A stretch of 5,038 bases of DNA, from assembly GCA_023249795.1 (NCBI GenBank), contig JAHFBU010000147.1:1-5038 (forward strand), in the 5' to 3' direction. The notes under the pieces were generated by a model. The model did not search any database and was not told the DNA's origin. It was given only the letters and a program-made list of their open reading frames with translations. Origin of the DNA: Syntrophaceae bacterium (lineage in GTDB: Bacteria; Desulfobacterota; Syntrophia; Syntrophales; UBA5619). Positions 1-5,038 of this stretch are shown here, piece after piece. Made by a program: the position numbers and the translations under genes. Numbering within the stretch: position 1 is the first letter of the stretch; each line of letters starts with the position of its first letter.

Positions 1-453
1 ACGGGGTTCATCTACGACCGTTCAACGTTCAAACAACGGGGAACCTTCAGCTATCCGGGCGAGGGGTGGGGGCTGACCCATGACCGGGACCGACTGATCA
101 TGAGCGACGGCACGGCGACCCTGCGGTTTCTCGACCCCGGGACCCTCCGGGAGATCGGGCGCCTGAACGTGATGTGCGGCGACGTCCCGCTGGCGGATCT
201 CAATGAGCTGGAGTTCGTCCGGGGCGAGATTTTTGCCAATCTGTATCAGACCGATTGGATTGCGAGGATATCTCCCCAAACCGGCGCCGTGACCGGCTGG
301 ATCGATCTGCGCGGGTTGCTGCCGGAGGCCGACCGGCGGACTCCCGTGGACGTGCTCAACGGGATCGCCTACGACGCCGGCCGGAGGCGGCTCTTTGTGA
401 CGGGGAAGTTATGGCCGAAGCTCTTCGAAATCGAGCTTGTTCTCCGCAAATAG
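1..453 (+). CDS. Glutaminyl-peptide cyclotransferase, beta-propeller type (5'-truncated by window edge)
   Basis: Frame 1 is open from the first base to a TAG stop and gives 150 residues, the C-terminal part of a protein that is usually about 250 aa in this family. The call rests on the hallmark strings of the plant/bacterial-type glutamine cyclotransferase family (Pfam Glu_cyclase_2): YPGEGWGLT (visible residues 18-26), a MSDGT...LRFLDP strand (34-46), LNELE (67-71), GEIFANLYQTDWIARISP (75-92), DVLNGIAY (117-124) and LFVTGKLWPKLFEI (131-144). Family members form a five-bladed propeller and convert N-terminal glutamine to pyroglutamate with release of ammonia. Many are exported, but the N-terminus lies outside the window, so a signal peptide cannot be judged. 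An internal ATG at 100 is not the start, because conserved sequence continues upstream of it. The gene is clearly richer in G+C than the rest of the window and runs convergently to the operon, so it is probably an unrelated transcription unit. Confidence 0.9.
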   Translation, partial: TGFIYDRSTFKQRGTFSYPGEGWGLTHDRDRLIMSDGTATLRFLDPGTLREIGRLNVMCGDVPLADLNELEFVRGEIFANLYQTDWIARISPQTGAVTGWIDLRGLLPEADRRTPVDVLNGIAYDAGRRRLFVTGKLWPKLFEIELVLRK

Positions 454-559
454 GCGCGAGCGGGAAATGCAATTGAACGGTGCGGGATGGCGGCGCAAGA
501 GGGCTTTTGTGGGGCTCATTTGGAGACAGGAGTGACAAATAGAGGCGCCTGGTGGGGGA
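454..559. other. Convergent intergenic spacer without clear terminator
   Basis: This 106-bp gap separates the stop of the cyclotransferase gene (+) from the stop of the uspA-like gene (-). Both transcripts should end here. I see only a short perfect palindrome (AGGCGCCT, 543-550) and weak 4-bp stems, with no stem followed by a T-run on either strand. No ORF of note and no RNA gene is visible. Confidence 0.5.
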
Positions 560-1414
560 TCATGTCTTTACAACAAGGACGGGACAGGGCGCATTGCCGA
601 TCACCTTTTCCGTAACACTGCCCATCAGAAGTCTTTTCAGGCCTGTCCTGCCATGGCTGCCCATGACGATGGTGTCAACCTCATGTTCGGTGGCAAGATC
701 GACGATGGCCTTATAGGCCTCCGCCTCCCTGACAAAGGTCTCCGCCCTGACCCCTTCCGTTTCAGCCTGTCTCTTTACCGCTTCGGTCAGGACCAGGGCT
801 TTCCTTACAAGGTCATCAACAAACCCGGGCGCCTCTCCGTAGAGTGCATTTGGCAGGTCAACAACAGAGAGTATTTTCAGTTCGCCGCCATAGGACTTTG
901 CAAAGTTGATGGCATGATCAACCGCTATCGCGCTATGCTTGGAGCCGTCCGTGGCAATCAGAACCTTCTTCCATCCAACGGCTGTGTCCCGCGGCACAAC
1001 AAGGACATCCCTATGGCTGTAACCGATGACCCTGGCCGTTGCGCTTCCGACAAGCGTCCGTTCGAACCGTCGAAGCCCTCTCCTTCCCATAATGATAAGA
1101 TCGCAATTCTCCGCATCGGCAAGGTCGAGGATCCGCTCATGGATCTCCCCTTCTTCAATCACGGTCTTGATATAAGCCCGCTCTGCCGAGGCTGCCTTGC
1201 GGGCTGCTTCAAGGGCATCCTCCGCGGGCTTTTTCATCAGGTCCATGATGCTGCCGACGGCCGTCATATCAAGGTCGCCTTGATATGACGGCACGACGGC
1301 GACAACGGTGATCCAGCTTTTTTCGTTCAGTGCGAGCTTGAAGGATTCCTTCAGGGCATGGATACTGGTTTCAGAGCCGTCAATCGCCACCAGGATCTTT
1401 CTATATTTTCTCAT
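560..1414 (-). CDS. Universal stress protein with two tandem Usp domains
   Basis: The 284-aa product is two UspA domains in tandem, the usual size for E. coli UspE-like double-domain proteins. Domain 1 (about residues 4-142) starts with KILVAIDGS (6-14) and carries the ATP-binding signature G-2x-G-9x-G-S at 110-124. Domain 2 (about 148-283) starts with KKVLIATDGS (149-158) and carries the same signature at 252-266 (GSHGRTG onward). Both halves end in the typical VLVV beta strand (DVLVVP and CPVLVVK). Both nucleotide sites therefore look intact, which in this family predicts ATP binding rather than a purely structural role. It is soluble and cytoplasmic, with no signal peptide or membrane segment. 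It is the last gene of the operon, starting 3 bp after the permease stop. Its weak ribosome site (AAAGG, 1424-1428, 9-nt spacer) straddles the permease stop region, which suggests translational coupling. The family is linked to stress survival, but the precise role here is unknown. Confidence 0.93.
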   Translation of the reverse strand: MRKYRKILVAIDGSETSIHALKESFKLALNEKSWITVVAVVPSYQGDLDMTAVGSIMDLMKKPAEDALEAARKAASAERAYIKTVIEEGEIHERILDLADAENCDLIIMGRRGLRRFERTLVGSATARVIGYSHRDVLVVPRDTAVGWKKVLIATDGSKHSAIAVDHAINFAKSYGGELKILSVVDLPNALYGEAPGFVDDLVRKALVLTEAVKRQAETEGVRAETFVREAEAYKAIVDLATEHEVDTIVMGSHGRTGLKRLLMGSVTEKVIGNAPCPVLVVKT

Positions 1415-1417
1415 CGA

Positions 1418-2506
1418 TCAAAGCCTTTCAGTTACAGCCTCCCGGATGTATTGAAGCCGTTCTGCGTTGCGGCCCTGCCACATCGCCCTGAGGACAATGA
1501 ACGCGCCGAGGGCCAGCGCAAAGATCATGATCGCAAAGCTGGCGTTCATGAGCAGTTTCGTTGTCTCCGCGCTGATCTCTCCAATAATCCCGAGCTGCGA
1601 CATGTAAACCGGCACCATAAGGCCGCGGCTGAAAAGGACGATGACCATAATAACGCCCATGACAACTTTGATCATAAAGGGTTTGACGTAGGTCGTGCCT
1701 ATGGCGCCCAGTTGTATCCCGAAGAGCGAGCCGGCAAGGATGATCATCGCCAGCCTGATGTCAACAAGCCCGTGGAGCGCAAATTTGAACGAGCCTCCAA
1801 GGCCCATGACAAAGGCTATAACCAGTTCTGTCGCCGAGGCCATAAGGCTGGGCGCGCCGAGCACATAGATCATGGCGGGCACCCCGACAAATCCGCCGAC
1901 CGCGATCGTGGCCGCCAGCATGCCTGTGGCAAATCCCAGAGGAATCGTGAAGAGAACTGATATCCGTGCGTCCAGGCTCTTGAAATAGACCATGGTGCCC
2001 GGGATATTGATTGACTGGACCCACCGGGCGAGTCTCGTGACTTTTTCTTCCGCATGGGCGTTTCCCGATTTATAGGTCTTCCACGCGTCCAGAAGCACAA
2101 ATATACCGACAACCGCCAGTACAACAACAAAGGACACGCTGACATACAGATTCGAACCGGCGTCGCCGAATGAGTCTTTGATCTGTTCCTGTATTTGGGC
2201 GCCGTACAGCACGCCTGCCTCCGCCGATATGCCGAGAATGAGGCCGAGCTTCACATCCACCTGGCCGTATTTCGCCCGCTTGAGCGCCCCGATCAGCGCC
2301 TTTGGAAACTTATGGCACATGTTGCTTGCCACTGCCACAAGACCGGGGACGCCCAGGCTCATCATGGCCGGGGTCAGGACGAAAGCCCCGCCCGATCCGA
2401 TAAAACCGCTGACGAGGCCTCCGACGAAACCGACCAGAAAAAGATAGACCAGGGTCGCGGTGTCAAGATTGATAAAGTTGGCTGCTGACTGCGCTAAATC
2501 GTGCAT
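1418..2506 (-). CDS. TauE/SafE-family membrane permease (putative sulfite/anion exporter)
   Basis: This is a 362-aa polytopic membrane protein of the TauE/SafE family (Pfam PF01925). The family's two pseudo-repeats are visible. The first is FVGGLVSGFIGSGGAFVLTP (27-46) followed by an ASNMCHKFPKALIGALKR segment (60-77). The second is GMLAATIAVGGFVGVPAMIY (195-214) followed by ASATELVIAFVMGLGGSFKF (223-242). Hydrophobic stretches lie at about 19-46, 87-105, 121-142, 183-215, 224-245, 252-272, 277-298 and 318-341. A charged loop at about 143-182 links the halves, and with the extended C-terminus makes this longer than the common 250-300 aa members. Characterised relatives move sulfite, sulfonates or sulfoacetate across the cytoplasmic membrane, but substrates vary, so sulfite export is only an inference. 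The start is supported by GGAGG at 2518-2522 (11-nt spacer), which lies inside the last codons of the upstream 85-aa gene. The gap to that gene is 3 bp, so the two are likely coupled in translation. Confidence 0.88.
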   Translation of the reverse strand: MHDLAQSAANFINLDTATLVYLFLVGFVGGLVSGFIGSGGAFVLTPAMMSLGVPGLVAVASNMCHKFPKALIGALKRAKYGQVDVKLGLILGISAEAGVLYGAQIQEQIKDSFGDAGSNLYVSVSFVVVLAVVGIFVLLDAWKTYKSGNAHAEEKVTRLARWVQSINIPGTMVYFKSLDARISVLFTIPLGFATGMLAATIAVGGFVGVPAMIYVLGAPSLMASATELVIAFVMGLGGSFKFALHGLVDIRLAMIILAGSLFGIQLGAIGTTYVKPFMIKVVMGVIMVIVLFSRGLMVPVYMSQLGIIGEISAETTKLLMNASFAIMIFALALGAFIVLRAMWQGRNAERLQYIREAVTERL

Positions 2507-2509
2507 GGG

Positions 2510-2767
2510 TTATTTTACCTCCATCTTCTTGCGCGCCGCTTCGATGCCGAGGACGGTCCAGAAATGGCCGGTAAAGGACCCATGGATAAAGGAGAAGGCA
2601 AAGGCTGTTGCGATCGGCAGGAGCGCATAAAGACCGCACTTTGCGAAGTTTCCGATGATGGTCTCCTGGTTCATCAGCAGCGTCGCATAAAGCGCGATCG
2701 AGATCATGCCGGTCAGGACCATGATGCCGACCGGTCTCTTTTTTGGTTTATTTTCGTGTGCCGACAT
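2510..2767 (-). CDS. Small two-helix membrane protein, probable permease partner
   Basis: The 85-aa product has a basic, hydrophilic N-terminus (KPKKRP, 7-12) and two likely transmembrane helices at about 13-33 and 44-62. A Gly/His/aromatic stretch, FIHGSFTGHFW (60-70), and a charged tail ending KKMEVK follow. By the positive-inside rule both termini are probably cytoplasmic. I do not recognise a named family. The start is well supported by GGAGG at 2772-2776, four bases before the ATG. Its stop is 3 bp from the permease start and its final codons contain the permease ribosome site, so the two products are probably made in linked amounts. A role as an accessory subunit or assembly factor of the TauE-like permease is inferred from this arrangement only. 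The two His residues in the second helix region (62 and 68) are worth noting as possible functional positions. Confidence 0.82.
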   Translation of the reverse strand: MSAHENKPKKRPVGIMVLTGMISIALYATLLMNQETIIGNFAKCGLYALLPIATAFAFSFIHGSFTGHFWTVLGIEAARKKMEVK

Positions 2768-2783
2768 ATTTCCTCCATTCTGA

Positions 2784-2957
2784 TTAGTACGATTCCCACA
2801 AGGGCTGCTGTTTTCTCATCTCCGTCCTTTTAGGGGTGCGCTTGTTCTTACACTCACCCTCAGTGATGACCTCCCGTGCCGTGCCGAACTCTGCCTCTTC
2901 AGCAAACGCTACAGCCATCATAAGACGGTCAAACTTTGATAAAATTGCCTTTTCCAT
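2784..2957 (-). CDS. 57-aa basic mini-protein sharing a motif with the adjacent Usp-like protein
   Basis: This is a short ORF of 57 codons plus TAA, beginning MEKAILSKFDRLMMAVAFAEEA. It has a strong ribosome site (AGGAG at 2964-2968, 6-nt spacer) and sits in phase with the operon's packing: 14 bp after the stop of the Usp-like gene and 16 bp before the 85-aa gene start. The N-terminal half (about 5-31) looks like an amphipathic helix with a Met/Ala/Phe/Glu-rich core. The C-terminal half (37-50) is strongly basic and hydrophilic (KNKRTPKRTEMRK). No signal peptide or membrane helix is visible. Residues 9-31 align without gaps to residues 47-69 of the neighbouring Usp-like protein, with 9 of 23 identical (F, M, A, F, A, E, T, R, E). 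From memory, similar short FAEA-type proteins occur beside Usp genes in related bacteria, but I cannot verify this here. Function is unknown. Confidence 0.78.
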   Translation of the reverse strand: MEKAILSKFDRLMMAVAFAEEAEFGTAREVITEGECKNKRTPKRTEMRKQQPLWESY

Positions 2958-2971
2958 GGTGCTCTCCTTTG

Positions 2972-3457
2972 TTATATCCCGATGGTCGCCGGTCTCGAGA
3001 TGTTAACGATCGGGTTCGAAATATTATTTAAGAGTTTCCTGACGTCAAAATGCTTTTTATCTTCTGAAAGCGACGGGCTGAGGAGTACCATGTCGATACA
3101 GGGCCTGGCCTTCAGAAAACTCTTGATCGTTGTCGCCAGGTTGCCGTCAGCGGCGCGGCAGGTGATATCAACTTTTGTATCCTGTGACTGATTCACAAGA
3201 AAGCTGATCTTCCGTTCGGCAAGGGCCCTGAACGGCTCCTGCTCCGCCTCCATCATCTCCCTGATGGTTTGCTGATCGCCCGCTTCAGCGAACGTTGCCG
3301 CGGTCATGATGTCTTCGAATGAATTCGTGATCCGTGACGGGCAGATGATCAGGAGCTCGATCCCCATCCCAAGATTCTTTGCGAGTTCGATTGCATATAG
3401 AAACCCGTCATCACATTTCTCGCCTCCTTTGGTCACGAACAGGATTTTATCTTTCAT
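2972..3457 (-). CDS. Usp-like protein lacking the ATP-binding signature
   Basis: The product is 161 aa from the ATG at 3457. The N-terminus (MKDKILFVTKGGEKCDDGFLYAIELAKNLG) is a typical UspA beta1-loop-alpha1 with GG in place of the usual D-G-S. The C-terminal part has IDMVLLSPSLSEDK followed by LLNNISNPIVNIS, matching the penultimate strand, helix and final strand of the fold. The G-2x-G-9x-G-S/T nucleotide signature normally found between these elements is absent, so it probably does not bind ATP in the canonical way. A helical insert at about 47-75 contains MTAATFAEAG, shared with the 57-aa protein encoded next. An in-frame ATG at 3472 would add five residues (MEANA), but it has no ribosome site and lies only 11 nt from the predicted transcription start. 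The 3457 start has GGAGG at the ideal distance. It is the first gene of the operon, directly behind the sigma-54-like promoter. Confidence 0.85.
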   Translation of the reverse strand: MKDKILFVTKGGEKCDDGFLYAIELAKNLGMGIELLIICPSRITNSFEDIMTAATFAEAGDQQTIREMMEAEQEPFRALAERKISFLVNQSQDTKVDITCRAADGNLATTIKSFLKARPCIDMVLLSPSLSEDKKHFDVRKLLNNISNPIVNISRPATIGI

Positions 3458-3465
3458 TGCATTGG

Positions 3466-3470
3466 CCTCC
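3466..3470 (-). promoter_or_regulatory. Ribosome binding site deciding the start of the Usp-like gene
   Basis: The minus strand reads GGAGG followed by an 8-nt spacer and the ATG at 3457. It lies inside the five codons of the longer alternative reading (ATG at 3472), which itself has no Shine-Dalgarno sequence. This favours the shorter protein. Confidence 0.75.
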
Positions 3471-3492
3471 ATCGCTGGTTTTGACAGCTATG

Positions 3493-3509
3493 ATCCAATT
3501 ACCGTGCCA
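3493..3509 (-). promoter_or_regulatory. Sigma-54 (RpoN) -24/-12 type promoter
   Basis: The minus strand reads TGGCACGGTAATTGGAT. Compared with the consensus TGGCACG-N4-TTGC it matches the whole -24 block and TTG of the -12 block at exact spacing. The one deviation is GG instead of GC at -12 (3496-3495). The predicted transcript start is near 3483, leaving a leader of about 25 nt that contains the GGAGG of the Usp-like gene. The gene immediately upstream encodes a sigma-54 activator, which supports the call. The -12 mismatch falls in the normally conserved GC doublet and is the main reason for doubt. Confidence 0.62.
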
Positions 3510-3514
3510 TGATG

Positions 3515-3527
3515 TAACATATTGAAA
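3515..3527 (-). promoter_or_regulatory. Possible IHF binding site
   Basis: The minus strand reads TTTCAATATGTTA, which fits the IHF consensus WATCAA-N4-TTR with one mismatch at its second position. It lies in an AT-rich stretch between the upstream inverted repeat and the promoter, centred about 38 bp before the predicted start, where DNA bending would bring an enhancer-bound activator to the polymerase. Such short degenerate sites arise by chance in AT-rich DNA, so this is tentative. Confidence 0.3.
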
Positions 3528-3561
3528 ATATAGGGTGGCAAGCAAGGCTATCCCGAAGCAA

Positions 3562-3598
3562 CTGTTTCAATCTGGAACTTCAGTGAAACAGATTGAAA
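3562..3598. promoter_or_regulatory. Interleaved inverted repeats, candidate activator (UAS) sites
   Basis: Two perfect inverted repeats overlap here. CTGTTTCA (3562-3569) pairs with TGAAACAG (3584-3591), and TTTCAATCTG (3565-3574) pairs with CAGATTGAAA (3589-3598). The same 10-mer thus occurs once on each strand. The block spans about -79 to -115 relative to the predicted sigma-54 transcript start, a standard location for enhancer sites of NtrC-family activators. No T-run follows on either strand, so a terminator is unlikely. The cognate protein is presumably the response regulator encoded just upstream (inference). Confidence 0.55.
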
Positions 3599-3649
3599 GG
3601 GGAAAGGGGGAAGATTTAAAACGAGGAAAGCTAAAAGAATGGGAGAGAC

Positions 3650-4984
3650 TTAATCCTGCTTCTTTAAAATCCTCCAGAGACTTGTACGGGATATGCCGAG
3701 CAGTTCTGCTGCCTTTGACCGGTTATGGTCGGTGAAGTCCAGTATCCTTTCGGCATATTCCCTGTTCAGTTCATCGATCGTCTTCACCCGGTTAGGGTCG
3801 ATGGTCTCGACCTGGAAGAGCTTGATCGACTGCGGAAGGCTTTCAGGGCGTATGAGCGATGTCTTTTCAAGTATGACGGCACGCTCGATGATATTTTCGA
3901 GCTCCCTGACGTTGCCGGGGAATCCATAAGAGAGGAGGATGTCCATGACCTCTCCGCTGAAGCCGTTGATCCGCTTGTTTTCCTTGACGGCATATTTCGT
4001 CAGGAAGTGGTTGCAAAGGGGGACAATGTCCTCTTTTCTCTCCCTGAGAGGGGGGATGAAGATGTCCATTACGTTCAGTCGGTAGTAAAGGTCCTCCCTG
4101 AATTTCCCCTCCCTGATCAGGTTGGCTATGTTCTGGTTGGTGGCTGTTATGAGGCGTATGTCAATCCTGATGGTCCTCGTCCCCCCGACGCGCATGAACT
4201 CTCCGTCCTCTATGACCTTCAGCAGTTTCGCCTGGAGGGATGGCGACATCTCCGCAATTTCGTCAAGGAAAAGCGTGCTTGCGTCGGCCAGCTCCATAAG
4301 CCCTTTTTTTTGGGCTACGGCGCCGGTGAAGGAGCCCTTTTCATGTCCGAAGAGTTCGCTTGCCAGCAGCTCCTCGGTAAACACGGCGCAGTTGAGGGCA
4401 ATGAAGGGCATCTCCTTGCGGTTGCTCGAGTGGTGTATGAGTTTTGCAACGAGCCCTTTGCCGACCCCGCTTTCGCCGGTGAGCAGGACGTTGCAGTCCG
4501 AATTCTTGATGCTGCCGATCACCTCCATGACCCGCTTCATCATCCTGCTCTTTGCAATGAACGGATACTGTCCGGTGAGGCCGAGCGTGGCCTTAAGCGC
4601 GGTGTTCTCTTTTTCCAATCGTATTTTTTCCTGAAGCTTTTTGATCTTCAGGATGAGCTCATCGAGATTGAAGGGTTTGGTTAAATACTCGGAGGCGCCC
4701 TTTTTCACCGCCTCCACCGCCGACTCGATGCTGCCGAAGCCGGTGATTATCAAGACATCGGTGTCAGGCTCCTTTTCCTTGATCAGGGCCAGAAGACTGA
4801 GGCCGTCCATCCCCGGCATCTTGATGTCGGTTATGACGATATCAAAATGCTCTTCAGAGATCCTGGCGGCCGCATCGGCGCCGTTGGTGACGCCGGTGAC
4901 CGCATATCCTTCCTTCCGGAGGCTGTGTATAATATGCTTAAGCGTTATTGCCTCATCCTCAGCGACAAGAATCTTCAGGCCCAT
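3650..4984 (-). CDS. Sigma-54-dependent response regulator, NtrC/AtoC family
   Basis: The 444-aa product has the full three-domain layout of an NtrC-class activator at normal length. The receiver domain (about 3-118) has the acidic pair E9-D10, phosphoacceptor D53 (in VITDIKMPGMDG), T81 and K103 (in LTKPF). After a helical linker, the AAA+ domain (about 140-370) has Walker A GESGVGKG (170-177), the sigma-54 contact loop as GSFTGA (217-222), Walker B LFLDEI (238-243) and the arginine-finger region FREDLYYRLNV (295-305), then PPLRERKEDI and GFPGNVRELENIIERA. The C-terminus (about 420-441) is a Fis-type helix-turn-helix, NRSKAAELLGISRTSLWRIL. The GSFTGA loop is a common functional variant of GAFTGA. 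All catalytic and phosphorylation residues are present, so it should be active. The ATG at 4984 overlaps the kinase stop and has a G-run (4988-4993) just upstream. Its likely target is the sigma-54-like promoter in the following intergenic region. Confidence 0.95.
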   Translation of the reverse strand: MGLKILVAEDEAITLKHIIHSLRKEGYAVTGVTNGADAAARISEEHFDIVITDIKMPGMDGLSLLALIKEKEPDTDVLIITGFGSIESAVEAVKKGASEYLTKPFNLDELILKIKKLQEKIRLEKENTALKATLGLTGQYPFIAKSRMMKRVMEVIGSIKNSDCNVLLTGESGVGKGLVAKLIHHSSNRKEMPFIALNCAVFTEELLASELFGHEKGSFTGAVAQKKGLMELADASTLFLDEIAEMSPSLQAKLLKVIEDGEFMRVGGTRTIRIDIRLITATNQNIANLIREGKFREDLYYRLNVMDIFIPPLRERKEDIVPLCNHFLTKYAVKENKRINGFSGEVMDILLSYGFPGNVRELENIIERAVILEKTSLIRPESLPQSIKLFQVETIDPNRVKTIDELNREYAERILDFTDHNRSKAAELLGISRTSLWRILKKQD

Positions 4985-5037
4985 TTTCCCCCCGGCAGCG
5001 TAATCGTAAAGATCGTACCCTTGTCTCCATGACTCTC
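4975..5037 (-). CDS. Sensor histidine kinase, C-terminal end only
   Basis: An open frame enters from the right window edge and ends at a TGA (4977-4975). The 20 visible residues are ESHGDKGTIFTITLPGGKWA. The pattern S-x-G-x-x-G-T-x-F-x-I-x-L-P is the standard end of a HATPase_c kinase domain (the last beta strands after the G2 box). Its stop overlaps the start of the response-regulator gene by 10 bp, which is the usual kinase-regulator operon junction. The sensing domain lies outside the window, so the signal cannot be inferred from sequence. Confidence 0.8.
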   Translation of the reverse strand, partial: ESHGDKGTIFTITLPGGKWA

Positions 5038-5038
5038 G

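Noticed and set aside
543..550. Palindrome AGGCGCCT as part of a terminator between convergent genes
   Set aside because: It is only 8 bp with no loop and no following T-run; it may be chance.
653..1960. Long plus-strand ORFs (653-1288 and 1358-1960) opposite the uspA-like and permease genes
   Set aside because: They are antisense frames of clearly coding minus-strand genes, with composition (rich in H, R, D) typical of shadow translations.
3458..3472. Longer start for the Usp-like protein (adds MEANA)
   Set aside because: The upstream ATG has no ribosome site, whereas the internal ATG has GGAGG 8 nt away. The upstream start would also leave only an 11-nt leader from the predicted transcript start.
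3511..3560. Sigma-70 promoter in the AT-rich stretch upstream of the Usp-like gene
   Set aside because: TTGCTT and TATGTT on the minus strand are 18 bp apart, but both boxes match poorly. The sigma-54 match is much better.
3562..3598. Inverted repeat as a rho-independent terminator for the regulator gene
   Set aside because: The stems are AT-rich and neither strand has a T-run directly after the repeat, while the position fits enhancer sites.
3725..4684. A 319-codon plus-strand ORF opposite the response regulator gene
   Set aside because: It is a shadow of the strongly conserved regulator gene on the minus strand. The translation shows no family motif and no ribosome site is evident.
1..5038. 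CRISPR arrays, insertion sequences, tRNA or rRNA genes
   Set aside because: No regularly spaced repeats, transposase-like frames, terminal inverted repeats flanking a gene, or RNA-gene signatures were seen on either strand.

Overview
The window reads as a bacterial chromosome segment from an anaerobe-like Gram-negative lineage. Desulfobacterota (Geobacter/Syntrophus-type) or Nitrospirota are my best guesses. The reasoning is the combination of an NtrC-type sigma-54 regulator, a -24/-12-like promoter, several Usp proteins and a long TauE/SafE-type transporter. This is inference from gene style; no rRNA or marker gene is present.

Layout. Bases 1-453 (+) hold the C-terminal 150 residues of a glutaminyl-peptide cyclotransferase (beta-propeller type). 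Bases 454-559 are a short convergent spacer with no convincing terminator. Everything after that is on the minus strand, so transcription runs right to left. At the right edge lie the last 20 codons of a sensor histidine kinase (4975-5037). Its stop overlaps the start of a complete sigma-54-dependent response regulator (3650-4984). A 192-bp intergenic region (3458-3649) follows and carries a coherent set of regulatory signals: an interleaved inverted repeat, a possible IHF site and a near-consensus sigma-54 promoter.

Downstream of that promoter is a tightly packed five-gene operon: a degenerate Usp-like protein (2972-3457), a 57-aa basic mini-protein (2784-2957), an 85-aa two-helix membrane protein (2510-2767), a TauE/SafE-family permease (1418-2506) and a tandem-domain UspA protein (560-1414). 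Gaps are 14, 16, 3 and 3 bp.

How they may work together (inference). The kinase and regulator sense a signal and activate RpoN-dependent transcription of the operon from enhancer-like repeats about 80-115 bp upstream of the predicted transcription start. The operon would supply a membrane anion (sulfite/sulfonate-type) exporter with a small membrane partner, flanked by an ATP-binding-type Usp and a non-ATP-binding Usp-like protein. The mini-protein shares a short motif with an internal segment of the Usp-like protein encoded next to it. This regulator-plus-operon module is the most interesting content of the window.
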